From SZUA-37 sp964472525 (GTDB lineage Bacteria; Pseudomonadota; Gammaproteobacteria; UBA6429; Thiohalophilaceae): a stretch of 64,000 nucleotides of DNA. Shown here in pieces: positions 55,540 to 63,462 of this stretch. Where the stretch lies: positions 1-64,000 of the forward strand of contig CAYYLL010000015.1 in the NCBI GenBank assembly GCA_964472525.1. The letters run 5' to 3'. The position numbers and the translations under genes are program-made. The notes under the pieces were generated by a model. It worked only from the letters and a program-made list of their open reading frames with translations. It was not told the DNA's origin and ran no database searches. Numbering within the stretch: position 1 is the first letter of the stretch; every line of letters begins with the position of its first letter.

Positions 55540-55770
55540 TTAATGCCGCAGAAATTGCTGTATTTTTTTATTGTGACTTAGAATACTGAATTCTGTTTGC
55601 ATTTCTACCAAACAGCCAACACATAAACAGTCATCATAACGGGCAACCACATAATCTCGTTCAGAAACAGACAAAAAAACCGTAGAGCATTGACATTCCA
55701 GTATTGAACCTACTTTACATTCAAAGCTTGCCTGACAACGTGGACATTTTTTTGATTCATGATGCGGCAT
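55540..55770 (-). CDS. Cysteine-rich CWC-family protein
   Basis: The 76-residue protein has CPRCQASFECKVGSILECQCS and DDCLCVGCLVEMQ, the pattern of the cysteine-rich CWC family, thought to bind zinc. It lies between the GST-like and DUF481-like genes on the minus strand. The function is unknown. Confidence 0.78.
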   Translation of the reverse strand: MPHHESKKCPRCQASFECKVGSILECQCSTVFLSVSERDYVVARYDDCLCVGCLVEMQTEFSILSHNKKIQQFLRH

Positions 55771-55782
55771 AATTTTTCCTTT

Positions 55783-56562
55783 CTAATTAAAGGTGTAAAC
55801 TAATGTTATCGCTAATTCAGTATCTGTTTTTTTAGTTCCCGTAGGCACTTCAGATGCGTGCCTAACAGTATATGAAATTTTTGAAGATAAAGAACTATTA
55901 ATTTTTGTCTGTAAGCCGGTCACCGACTTGCTTATTGTTCGATATTCACCAATATCAATCGTTAAATCTTCCTTTAATAAAGCAGATTCGCTAATAGTCC
56001 AACCCAAATCACCGGCTATCACCACAATATTTTCAGTTTGCATTAAACCACTTTCAAAGCTATTTTGTCGTATACCAATACCGATTTCGGTATTAAATTT
56101 TATATTTTCTTTATTTAATAGCTTTCGCCCATAGCCCACCACTTCACTGGCCTGATAGTTATAACCACTAAACCGATCGTCCTCATACTGCACACGGCCA
56201 AACAAATACGAGAACATATTTAATTTATATTCTGATTTAAGCGCAATAAAATAACGTTCGGCTGTTGTGCCCATATTATCTGAATTTTTAACCGATGCCA
56301 GTTTTAACGAATGCTCCCAATTCTGGCGTTTATTATCAATGGCAAACCTAAAATTTAACGATTCTGTTTCTGTGTTACCCGTTGTTTGTACAAAACCAAG
56401 CTCAATATTTGATGCCCAAATAGAAATAACACTCTGATCTTTTTTAACACTGTCCGACGTAACAACAACAGGGCTAGCAGAAGCATCAACCTTTACATCT
56501 TCTGCCTGTGTGTTAAATGAGAAAAACCATAAACTAAAAAAGAGAAGATTTATACTCCGCAC
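55783..56562 (-). CDS. DUF481 outer-membrane beta-barrel protein
   Basis: The 259-residue protein has a signal peptide (cleavage near TQAEDV), an extended linker and a DUF481 barrel: NIELGFVQTTGNTETESLNF, SEYKLNMFSYLFGRVQYE and ending ITLVYTFN with terminal aromatic. The start is a GTG that overlaps the TAG stop of the preceding gene (TAGTG) with GAGGACTT before it, so the two are coupled. DUF481 proteins often occur as outer-membrane porin-like proteins of unknown role. Confidence 0.85.
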   Translation of the reverse strand: MRSINLLFFSLWFFSFNTQAEDVKVDASASPVVVTSDSVKKDQSVISIWASNIELGFVQTTGNTETESLNFRFAIDNKRQNWEHSLKLASVKNSDNMGTTAERYFIALKSEYKLNMFSYLFGRVQYEDDRFSGYNYQASEVVGYGRKLLNKENIKFNTEIGIGIRQNSFESGLMQTENIVVIAGDLGWTISESALLKEDLTIDIGEYRTISKSVTGLQTKINSSLSSKISYTVRHASEVPTGTKKTDTELAITLVYTFN

Positions 56563-56966
56563 TACAAGTCCTCTAATTCTTTTTCTAATGCCTGCTTCGT
56601 TTTAATAGGCTTACCGCCATGCTGAATAAGTGGTGTATTGATTTCTTCAACCCCCTGTTCCAATTTATCAGCATCACAACTACCTTGCTGTTCAATCCAA
56701 TGTACCGCATTACCAACGATAACAATCGAGCCAGATACAATTGCAGTAATGCCTATCGTAGCAACAGCAACCAACCCCACGGATACAACACACTCCGGTG
56801 AATCACAATTTGCCGAATACCCACCCATCTTAACCAAATCCAGATTCCATTCATGGGTTGAAAGGCCGCAGGCACTATCACGCACAGAATGAGGCCGGGT
56901 AACCGGCACCACCGCACAACTTGACATGAATAATAAAATAAAAATAACCGTTACTACGTTTAACAC
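56562..56966 (-). CDS. Small lipoprotein of unknown function
   Basis: The 134-residue protein has a lipobox MSSC near residue 17, a hydrophobic stretch around residues 60-88 (VVSVGLVAVATIGITAIVSG), and several Cys residues. It starts with GTG directly after the S4 gene's stop (TAA then GTG) and ends with TAG overlapping the next GTG. No family was recognised. The tight spacing suggests a three-gene operon with the S4 and DUF481 genes. Confidence 0.65.
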   Translation of the reverse strand: MLNVVTVIFILLFMSSCAVVPVTRPHSVRDSACGLSTHEWNLDLVKMGGYSANCDSPECVVSVGLVAVATIGITAIVSGSIVIVGNAVHWIEQQGSCDADKLEQGVEEINTPLIQHGGKPIKTKQALEKELEDL

Positions 56967-57179
56967 TTATACAACAACCTTAATTTTTTCACTCTGAAAC
57001 TCAACAACCTGCCCGTCACGAATTTTACAACGCTTGCGCAATTCAACATGACCATCCACAAACACTAAACCATCCGCAATCAGAGTTTTGGCCAAGCCAC
57101 CACTCGAAACTAGGCCAACCACCTTTAATAAGTTATTCAGCTCAATATACTCACGGCCATCAAGTTTAAATTCTTGCAT
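56967..57179 (-). CDS. ybcJ: S4-domain RNA-binding protein (YbcJ-like)
   Basis: The 70-residue protein is an S4-type domain: MQEFKLDGREYIELNNLLKVVGLVSSGGLAKTLI with LVFVDGHVELRKRCKIRDGQVV. YbcJ-like proteins bind RNA in the same fold as ribosomal S4. It begins a compact three-gene run with the lipoprotein and the DUF481 protein. Confidence 0.88.
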   Translation of the reverse strand: MQEFKLDGREYIELNNLLKVVGLVSSGGLAKTLIADGLVFVDGHVELRKRCKIRDGQVVEFQSEKIKVVV

Positions 57180-57234
57180 TATTAATAGCTACTATCATAG
57201 AAATCGCTATAGCGATTTAAACAATTTTTATATG

Positions 57235-57606
57235 TTATTTGCATTTAATCGGAGTTTTCCAAAAATATAAGTCAAAACCAACAAGACTATTTGAATGACC
57301 ATTTTCGCCAAAATAAACACATGATAATTTATCATGATATGTGAATGTTTCACTAATACCATTTATTTTTACAATGAGTTCTTTATTTTTTATCTGCCAT
57401 GAGATAGTACTCTTTTTAATATCACCAATAAGTGATCCATCTTCTCTGTGACAAGCATCTATAAAAACACCCTCTCCATTTTTTAAAAAATGAATTTCAC
57501 TATTACATTCAGATTCACTAACAGTAGAGAACTTGCCTATAATGTTTTGAGCCGAAAAAACAGGGGTTGAGATAGTAAATATAATAAATAGTAATATTGG
57601 TTTCAT
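57235..57606 (-). CDS. Secreted protein of unknown function
   Basis: The 123-residue protein has a signal peptide (cleavage near VFSAQ) and a mature part rich in beta strands with four cysteines (ECNSEI, DACHRE, LSCVYFG, PIKCK) that could form two disulfides. No family was recognised. It resembles small lipocalin-like exported proteins in size only. Confidence 0.6.
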   Translation of the reverse strand: MKPILLFIIFTISTPVFSAQNIIGKFSTVSESECNSEIHFLKNGEGVFIDACHREDGSLIGDIKKSTISWQIKNKELIVKINGISETFTYHDKLSCVYFGENGHSNSLVGFDLYFWKTPIKCK

Positions 57607-57623
57607 TTTAATTGCATATCACA

Positions 57624-57905
57624 TTATTTATAAATACAAAGGTAAGATGCCTGCTCTGAAATCTTAACTAAAAAAGACGTATTCGCGTCAACAATAAACG
57701 TTTCATTCACCGCGATAGTTTGCCAACCTGATGCACCCGGTAACTTTACCGTCATCGCACCACTGACCAACGTCATATGCTCAATCGAGCTAGTACCAAA
57801 TTCATATTCACCCACCGCCATCACACCGATGGTTGCCGCATCGTCACCCGACTTAAAAGCAATGGACTTAACCTTGCCGTCAAAATATTCATTTACATCA
57901 AACAT
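57624..57905 (-). CDS. ppnP: Pyrimidine/purine nucleoside phosphorylase PpnP
   Basis: The 93-residue cupin has FDVNEYFDGKVKSIAF at the start, TIGVMAVGEYEFGTSSIEHMTLVSGAM in the middle and PYL-like end ASYLCIYK. PpnP/YaiE splits nucleosides with phosphate. Length and pattern fit the family well. It is followed by an intergenic palindrome before the methyltransferase gene. Confidence 0.93.
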   Translation of the reverse strand: MFDVNEYFDGKVKSIAFKSGDDAATIGVMAVGEYEFGTSSIEHMTLVSGAMTVKLPGASGWQTIAVNETFIVDANTSFLVKISEQASYLCIYK

Positions 57906-57944
57906 ACACTTTCCTGAATCTTAATTTATAATTTTAAAGAGTCC

Positions 57945-58025
57945 GTCATTGCAAGCGATAGCGCGGCAATCTTGTAACGTTATACCATTTATCATTAAGA
58001 TTGCCGCGCTATCGCTCGCAATGAC
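57945..58025. repeat. Imperfect 29-bp inverted repeat, palindromic intergenic element
   Basis: The arms are 57945-57973 (beginning GTCATTGCAAGCG) and 57997-58025 (ending CGCTCGCAATGAC), with one mismatch and a 23-base loop. The core ATTGC-GAGCG-ATAGCG-CGGCAAT belongs to a palindrome type known to me from many bacterial genomes, usually intergenic. It separates the ppnP and methyltransferase genes on the same strand and may also terminate the methyltransferase transcript. Confidence 0.75.
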
Positions 58026-58031
58026 AATATT

Positions 58032-58604
58032 TTATTTACTCTCCGCATTATGCTGCCGGACATACTCATACATCACAATGGATGCCGCAATACTCACATT
58101 CAAACTTTCCACCGAACCAAAATGAGGAATGGAAAGTTTTTTAACTAATGGAAAACCAGCCATTTCAAACGAATGCCCGTAAGCCTCATGTCCTAAAATA
58201 AAAGCGGACTTGGTTCCTAATGCCACATCATAACTGATTGATGAAACCACATCCTCATCCGATGCAGCAGCTAACATATATAAGGTATAACCCTGCTCAG
58301 CCAGCACATTATAACAGGCTGAAAACGTATCATAAAACTTAGCCGGTACTTTTCTGAAACTACCCTTAGCCGGAGCCGGATCAAACCAGTCCACATTAAC
58401 CAGATGAACCGAATGCGCCCCAAATGCCTCCGCCGAACGGAAAATCTTAGGCACGTTATAACCACCTTTCAAATTATCCAGCACCACCACAAACTCATGC
58501 ACACCCGGCTTTGCCATCACATTACGCTGACGTTGTTTGTCGTAGCGTTGTTTTGCCTGAATCAAGTATTGTTCGTCTTTTTTACGCGCTTGTCGGGAAA
58601 CCAT
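58032..58604 (-). CDS. SpoU/TrmH-family RNA methyltransferase
   Basis: The 190-residue knotted methyltransferase shows the SPOUT motifs: motif 1 DNLKGGYNVPKIFRSAEAFGA, motif 2 AFILGHEAYG and motif 3 IPHFGSVESLNVSIAASIVMYE. These methylate ribose in tRNA or rRNA. The N-terminus is rich in basic residues. Substrate is not predictable. Confidence 0.9.
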   Translation of the reverse strand: MVSRQARKKDEQYLIQAKQRYDKQRQRNVMAKPGVHEFVVVLDNLKGGYNVPKIFRSAEAFGAHSVHLVNVDWFDPAPAKGSFRKVPAKFYDTFSACYNVLAEQGYTLYMLAAASDEDVVSSISYDVALGTKSAFILGHEAYGHSFEMAGFPLVKKLSIPHFGSVESLNVSIAASIVMYEYVRQHNAESK

Positions 58605-58797
58605 AATTATGTTCTTAGAATATCCATTTTGTTTATAAAATAGTTGTTTTAAGCCTGTATATAAGCTTAAAAAAATTAATTAGTTAACTTGGTTCGACTC
58701 GATGAACGCTTCCTAACGTTATGTTATGCCGCGAGCAAAGCGAGTGGTTGGTTGTCGGGCGAGCACAAAGTGAGCGAACTTTAACATCTTGTATAAT

Positions 58798-59127
58798 TTA
58801 GTGTGCAAGTTTTGCACTAACGATACGATTTAAACTTACCCCAGACTCGGCAGCCTCTATTGCAAGATGACGATGAACCTCGGGGGGAACACGTACCATA
58901 AATTTACCACTATACTTTCGTGCTGATAAAGGTATGGGTAATTCTTTTTTGCTTTTACTCATGTCAGTAACACAATCTTTTACAACTGAGCGAATACCTT
59001 TTAATGCTTTTTCTGCTGTAGTCGCAAGCCAACTAAGGCTTGGGAATTCTGCACACAACCCAATAAATTCCTCATCTTCATCTGACCACAAAACACGATA
59101 AGTATATTTATCACTTTCAAGAACCAT
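58798..59127 (-). CDS. hicB: HicB-family antitoxin
   Basis: The protein of about 109 residues has the HicB-type N-terminal fold (YRVLWSDEDEEFIGLCAEFPSLS, an RNase H-like domain without catalytic residues) and a C-terminal ribbon-helix-helix with MVRVPPEVHRHLAIEAAESGVSLNRIVSAKL. It binds DNA and neutralises the toxin. The start at 59127 overlaps the toxin's end by 11 bases, typical of a translationally coupled toxin-antitoxin pair. Confidence 0.9.
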   Translation of the reverse strand: MVLESDKYTYRVLWSDEDEEFIGLCAEFPSLSWLATTAEKALKGIRSVVKDCVTDMSKSKKELPIPLSARKYSGKFMVRVPPEVHRHLAIEAAESGVSLNRIVSAKLAH

Positions 59128-59341
59128 GATGCACCTCGACTTTTTCAATGGCAAGTAGTACTTGCTTAACTTGGTAAGGTTTAGCTTTTCCTTTATGATT
59201 TTGAATGTTTACACGTGGATCACCTAGCCAAGGTATTTTATAGATGCAGTGGCTACTACCACTTTGACGTGATTTCCCGAAATAATATGTGCAAACCTTC
59301 TGAAGATTATTAAAACGTGCTCCTTTTGGGCTTGTTTCCAT
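59117..59341 (-). CDS. hicA: HicA-family toxin
   Basis: The 74-residue protein has the small dsRBD-like HicA fold, with the catalytic His in RQSGSSHCIYKIP and ending KPYQVKQVLLAIEKV. HicA cleaves mRNA. It precedes the antitoxin gene, the usual hicAB order, and has its own promoter region upstream. The ribosome binding site AAAGGAA is very close to the ATG. Confidence 0.88.
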   Translation of the reverse strand: METSPKGARFNNLQKVCTYYFGKSRQSGSSHCIYKIPWLGDPRVNIQNHKGKAKPYQVKQVLLAIEKVEVHHGS

Positions 59342-59377
59342 TTCCTTTAGAATTTTAGCTATCCCGCTAACTATAAA

Positions 59378-59405
59378 ATAGTAGCATTATTGATACTACT
59401 GTCAA
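59378..59405 (-). promoter_or_regulatory. Probable hicAB promoter with overlapping inverted repeat
   Basis: On the minus strand a perfect TTGACA (59405-59400) is followed, 16 bases on, by TACTAT (59383-59378). The repeat AGTAG (59380-59384) and CTACT (59396-59400), spaced 11 bases, sits across the spacer and core promoter. HicB-type antitoxins repress their own operon, so this is a fitting operator. The TACTAT matches four of six consensus bases. Confidence 0.5.
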
Positions 59406-59466
59406 GTTTCTTGATTACACACAATGCTAGAATTAAACTGGAATTAACCGAGAGCAAAGGGAACGG

Positions 59467-59491
59467 GCATAATTTGTGGGGATCCGTCAGG
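59467..59491. repeat. Solo copy of the IS4-element right end
   Basis: The 25 bases GCATAATTTGTGGGG-ATCCGTCAGG match the right end of the IS at 62115-62140 except for one missing C. There is no transposase here. It lies 1.3 kb upstream of the full element in the same orientation as the right end. It is a remnant of an earlier insertion or a rearrangement. Confidence 0.7.
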
Positions 59492-59586
59492 GTCAAGTCT
59501 TACAATTCTCGTTAACTTGGAATAAAAGGCTTCGGCGCAGTGAAAATGATTTATATTTGTAGCCAACAGTTTATGAGTAAAAAATT

Positions 59587-60630
59587 ATGAATAATCGAAC
59601 AAACAAGCAAAGCTTTTCAGTTTTTTATCCTGTTGTATTGCTCACTGTAGCGGCACTCTTATATGTTTTAAACACAAGTTTCTTTAATAGCAGTTCACCA
59701 GAGCTTCAGATTCGTGATGAAATTAAAAAAGAAACCGTCGATTTGTTTATGCAAGAAAATTTTGATGAGCTTGATAAGATTTCAACTGATTATAGGGAGA
59801 GTGGAGATCGAACGTCGAGTGGCCTTTGGAAGTTGTCAATATTTTATAGGGGAATAGACGGCATCGCTAGGGCAAGGAATAATTACAGGCCTGATTACGG
59901 AATGCTTTTAGGGAAAGTGGATAGGTGGGTGGCATCCAGCCCAAACTCACCATCCGCCTATGTAGCAAAGGGAATTATTTTAACACATGTGGCGTGGAAT
60001 ATCAGAGGTACTGATTATGGGTATAAAGTATCAGAGCAAAACATGAGTCTATTCAAAGAAAAAGCAAGGGAAACGTATCGCTATTTGTTGAGCGTGAAAC
60101 AGAAAGCTGATGTCGATCCATCATGGTATGAAGTCAGCGTTAGAATTATGACTGCTTTTGAGAGAGACATTAACAGGGTAATGAGTGTTGCTAATGAAGG
60201 TTTAAATAAATTTCCGTATTATTATGAATTGTATTTTACGACAGTGCTTTATTTAACACCGAAATGGTATGGTGATGATGCCCATATAGAAGAGTTTGCA
60301 TTAAAGTCTGTACAAAGAACAAGCCAAAAAGATCGCATGAGCATGTATGCGAGAATTTATTGGTATGCTGATTACGAGAACTATCATGGGAAGTTATTTA
60401 GCGAATCTCATGTAAATTGGGAGAAAATGCGCAATGGTTTTGAGAATATAATAGAAGACTATCCTGCTCAGTATAATATTCAAAAATTTGCTTATTATGC
60501 ATGTCTGGCGAAAGACAAGTTAACAACACAAAGAATCTTCGATAAAGTTAATGAGCCAATATTAATGGCTGTCTGGTTAACTCAAGGTAATCATGAGCAC
60601 TGTAGGTGGTTTGCTAATTCAGGCATATAG
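59587..60630 (+). CDS. DUF4034-like membrane-anchored protein
   Basis: The 347-residue protein has one N-terminal membrane helix (about 12-30) and a long helical part with TPR-like pairs. The block around WYGDDAHIEEFALKSV and ARIYWY resembles the DUF4034 family, often found in accessory loci. It lies between two IS ends. Codon use is more AT-biased than in the housekeeping half of the window. Function is unknown. Confidence 0.65.
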   Translation: MNNRTNKQSFSVFYPVVLLTVAALLYVLNTSFFNSSSPELQIRDEIKKETVDLFMQENFDELDKISTDYRESGDRTSSGLWKLSIFYRGIDGIARARNNYRPDYGMLLGKVDRWVASSPNSPSAYVAKGIILTHVAWNIRGTDYGYKVSEQNMSLFKEKARETYRYLLSVKQKADVDPSWYEVSVRIMTAFERDINRVMSVANEGLNKFPYYYELYFTTVLYLTPKWYGDDAHIEEFALKSVQRTSQKDRMSMYARIYWYADYENYHGKLFSESHVNWEKMRNGFENIIEDYPAQYNIQKFAYYACLAKDKLTTQRIFDKVNEPILMAVWLTQGNHEHCRWFANSGI

Positions 60631-60802
60631 GGTAAAAGAGGATGGAGGGATTATTTATTAGCATAAACAATAACAAAGTAACAATGAAGGAAGGGATAGA
60701 TTTATTTAATTTACAATTTAGAAGCTAGTATAAATGCCCCTTTTTTTTCATTGCCGATTTCTATACAAACTTCGCCATTTAGCAGAGACCAGAGGGTCAG
60801 GC

Positions 60803-62140
60803 CCTGACGAATCCCCACAAACATTCATAAAAAAGTGAAGCAAAACAAAAAAATACTAAATTAAGTTAAACATGCGTGGTGAATTGTGATCTTATTTAAA
60901 GCAACCAAACCATAAAAAACACCACAAAGGATGTCACCATGCATGTTGTAAAATTATTACATAAACAACTTCAAAAAATCGCTTCAATTCATAAAAAAGA
61001 TTAGCCAGTTTGTTCGACATTGTCGAGACCGCCATGCAAACACAATATGTGACATTAACGGGACTGGGTCGGCCGATTATCTTCAGCAGCCAAAATAAAA
61101 CATAAAATCAAAAAAGTTGGTCGCCTTTTAGGAAATAAATATTTACAACAAGAACGAATCAAAATCTACAAGAAATTATCGAGATGGTTAATCGAAAAAC
61201 GGAAAACGCCCACCATTATCGTTGATTGGTCGCCACTTGCCGAAGACAGTTATTATTATTTTCTGCGCGCCTCGCTTGCAAGTAAGGGTCGAGCTATTAC
61301 CTTGTACGAAGAATGTCATCCAGATTCTAAAAACACCAATGTTAAAGTCCATAAAGCATTTTTAAATACGCTTGAAAATATTTTACCCTCACACTGCCAG
61401 CCTGTATTGATTACGGATGCGGGTTTTCGAAACAGTTGGTTTAATCTAGTAGAAAAACATCACTGGCACTGGATAGGTCGAGTGCGACATAACACACTTT
61501 ATCAAGAAGAAAATACAACCTGCTGGCAGCGTATAACGTCACTCCATGCAAAAGCGACAGGCAAAGCAAAACAACTGGGGCAAGTACTTCTTGCTAGATC
61601 AAAGCCTTTAAGCTGTTATTTTTACCTTTACAAAAAAGATCCCAAAGGGCGTAAAAAGAAGACATTACTCGGCAAGGTATGCCGACAGTCAACCAGTTTA
61701 AAGTGCGCTAAACGTGGACGAGAACCCTGGTTGATTGCATCATCAATGAACAGCCCTGCAAATACCATTATTAAACTGTATGGCAAACGTACACAAATAG
61801 AAAACAGTTTTCGTGACACTAAAAACCAACGGGTAGGTTTTAGCTTAAATGATACGGGCACTCGAAATATTGAACGGTTAAATATATTATTACTCATTGT
61901 TTATATTGCCAGCATCGGATTATGGTTCATCGGCCAGTGTGCGAAAGAAAATAAACGCCATTATCAATTTCAGGCCAATACCGTTAAGCACCGAGATGTT
62001 TTATCCAACATTTATTTAGGTTGGCAAATTCTTTTTTCTGCTGCAAGCTTACTAACACGAAAATAAATACCACATTGAGGAAATTTATTAATAATGAATA
62101 TGAGTGTTAGTTATGCATAATTTCGTGGGGATCCGTCAGG
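60803..62140 (+). mobile_element. IS4-family insertion sequence, about 1.34 kb
   Basis: Left end CCTGACGAATCCCCACAAA (60803-60821) and the reverse complement of the right end CCTGACGGATCCCCACGAAA (62121-62140) form imperfect 19-20-base terminal repeats. They flank a transposase gene with IS4-type DDE motifs. A target-site duplication is not evident, since the flanks carry GTCAGG/CCTGAC-type repeats that blur the borders. The transposase is frameshifted, so this copy is probably inactive unless complemented. Confidence 0.8.
60939..62066 (+). pseudogene. IS4-family transposase, frameshifted
   Basis: The reading frame from ATG 60939 (MHVVKLLHKQLQKIASIHKK) meets a stop at 61002. If one base is added in the A-run near 60997, the protein continues as RLASLFDIVETAMQTQ, and if the extra A at 61079 is removed it continues to 62066, in the same frame as the start. 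The DDE residues are visible: VDWSP, ITDAGF and KRTQIENSFRDTKN. The intact part from about 61080 onward is 329 residues. Two single-base indels make it a pseudogene unless the read is wrong. Confidence 0.82.
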
Positions 62141-62365
62141 ACCTGCCCCCTGACGGTTCCACTTATTTTCGCTGAGTAGATGACATAGATCATATATTAT
62201 AAAAACAAATATCGATTATTTTCGCACTTTCTTTAAAATGACAGCGATACTCGCAATCATTATTAACGGTTTCACGACAAATAGGATATGCTTGTATGGC
62301 ACACAACCTAGATACCCATAAGGCAAAAAGGGGCTGCCTATTTATTTTGCACATAACCTGTTTAC

Positions 62366-62397
62366 TTGACCTGTATCCTACACGCACCGTATATAAT
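62366..62397 (+). promoter_or_regulatory. Probable promoter of the DsrE-like gene
   Basis: TTGACC (62366-62371) lies 18 bases before TATATA (62390-62395), which runs into TATAAT (62392-62397). The start would give a leader of about 125 bases before the ATG at 62531. The leader contains a two-part inverted repeat. Confidence 0.5.
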
Positions 62398-62448
62398 CAT
62401 TTGTGTTTCAGCTCGTTAAATGTGTCTACGCGGTGTTGTGTGTTCATT

Positions 62449-62495
62449 TTAGGTAAAACGTTTCACTAAATACGCCTCAAGTGAAACTAACCTAA
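62449..62495 (+). promoter_or_regulatory. Stem-loop in the leader of the DsrE-like gene
   Basis: TTAGGT (62449-62454) pairs with ACCTAA (62490-62495) and, inside, TTTCAC (62461-62466) pairs with GTGAAA (62481-62486), with a 14-base apical loop. It lies in the leader, 36 bases before the ATG. It may be an operator or a regulatory RNA structure; no known riboswitch was recognised. Confidence 0.45.
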
Positions 62496-62530
62496 CCATC
62501 ATACCGAGGCAATAATTAGAGGATATAACC

Positions 62531-62971
62531 ATGAGTAAAATCATAAGAGATACAAGTCTAATTCTATTAATGTCGCTATTTCTCTTCGGGAATATAAATG
62601 CATACGCTGCAGAGGATGTGCCACATAAAGTAGTAATCCAGGTCAGTACCGATAATCCACGGACGCAGAAAATAGCATTGAATAATGCGGTCAACTTACA
62701 GAAGCTTTATGGTATTGATAATATCAAAATTGAAATTGTCGCCTATGGGCCCGGGCTAGGTTTGTTAACAAACAAAAGCAAGCAAGCCAAAAGGGTGGAA
62801 AGCTTGGCACTTCAGGATATAACCTTTAGTGCATGTCAGAATACTATGAAAAAAGTCAAACGCAAAACAGGTAAAATGCCCGTTCTGCTTGAAGGTGTCG
62901 GACAAGTCGCGGCTGGTGTTGCCCGCATTATAGAATTACAAGAACAAGGGTACGCATATATTCGGCCATAG
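62531..62971 (+). CDS. Exported DsrE-family protein
   Basis: The 146-residue protein has a signal peptide (cleavage near AYAAE) and a DsrE-like fold with HKVVIQVSTDNPRTQKIALNNAVNLQKLYG, IEIVAYGPGLGLL and FSACQNTMKK. The single Cys is at the DsrE active-Cys position. Cytoplasmic DsrE handles sulfane sulfur; periplasmic relatives are common in sulfur-using Proteobacteria, role unproven. A hairpin ends the gene at about 62998. Confidence 0.82.
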   Translation: MSKIIRDTSLILLMSLFLFGNINAYAAEDVPHKVVIQVSTDNPRTQKIALNNAVNLQKLYGIDNIKIEIVAYGPGLGLLTNKSKQAKRVESLALQDITFSACQNTMKKVKRKTGKMPVLLEGVGQVAAGVARIIELQEQGYAYIRP

Positions 62972-62997
62972 CAATTTAAAGAACCTAAATGACTTAA

Positions 62998-63035
62998 GGG
63001 TAGATCGTGGTTCACTTCGCTGTCACGATCTATCC
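62998..63035 (+). terminator. Hairpin behind the DsrE-like gene
   Basis: GGGTAGATCGTG (62998-63009) pairs with CACGATCTATCC (63024-63035) with one G-T wobble and a 14-base loop. No T-run follows, so termination may be weak. It sits 27 bases after the DsrE-like stop. Confidence 0.5.
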
Positions 63036-63155
63036 AGGGTTAGCCAAACCCTTTTCAAGTATTTTAACGTTTGAACTCACGGGATTTCGTGAAGCGCAGA
63101 GCAATATAAACTTGTTATTACAGTTGCGTTTAAATTAATCATGCAGTGACAAAAA

Positions 63156-63218
63156 CTAACGTTGCAAATAACTGGGCGCAGCGCTTTTAACGACCCACGT
63201 TGATTTGCATTGTTAGGC
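63156..63218 (-). other. Integron attC-like recombination site
   Basis: Read on the minus strand, the site starts GCCTAAC (matches RYYYAAC) and ends GTTAG (matches GTTRR, the rest imperfect), 63 bases in all. The outer arms CTAAC/GTTAG and inner arms TGCAAAT/ATTTGCA pair across a two-base mismatched spacer, as the R and L boxes of folded attC sites do. It lies five bases behind the stop of the 60-residue gene, the usual place in a cassette. No integrase gene is in the window. Confidence 0.5.
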
Positions 63219-63223
63219 AAGAT

Positions 63224-63406
63224 TTAAAAGCGGCCCATCCCACCAAATATACCCCCTAAAATCGTGAAAAATATTGATCCAATGACAGTTAATATGATAA
63301 ATGCTGGGATAGATGCTATTGCAGCTTTTACCATAAAAATAACCATAGACATAAATGGCATTTTCACATCGACAATTGTTATCTGATTTACTTCGTTAGT
63401 TTCCAT
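63224..63406 (-). CDS. Small membrane protein of unknown function
   Basis: The 60-residue protein has two hydrophobic segments (about 17-30 and 33-54) and a glycine-rich end (GGIFGGMGRF). AAGGAG lies seven bases before the ATG, which supports a real gene. It is followed directly by an attC-like site. Its last seven codons are repeated near 63746-63767. No family was recognised. Confidence 0.75.
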   Translation of the reverse strand: METNEVNQITIVDVKMPFMSMVIFMVKAAIASIPAFIILTVIGSIFFTILGGIFGGMGRF

Positions 63407-63462
63407 TCAATTCTCCTTTTTATTAGATTGATTCTTTATCCACCAAACTAGGGGGAGGTTCA

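Noticed and set aside
58700..58795. attC-like sequence beside hicB, with CCTAACGTTATG and repeated GCGAGCAAAGCGAG
   Set aside because: Only one half-site fits on either strand and no paired GTTRRRY/RYYYAAC ends on the same strand were found.
62190..62387. Minus-strand open frame of 65 codons with several cysteines
   Set aside because: No ribosome binding site, it overlaps the probable promoter of the DsrE-like gene, and the composition is atypical.
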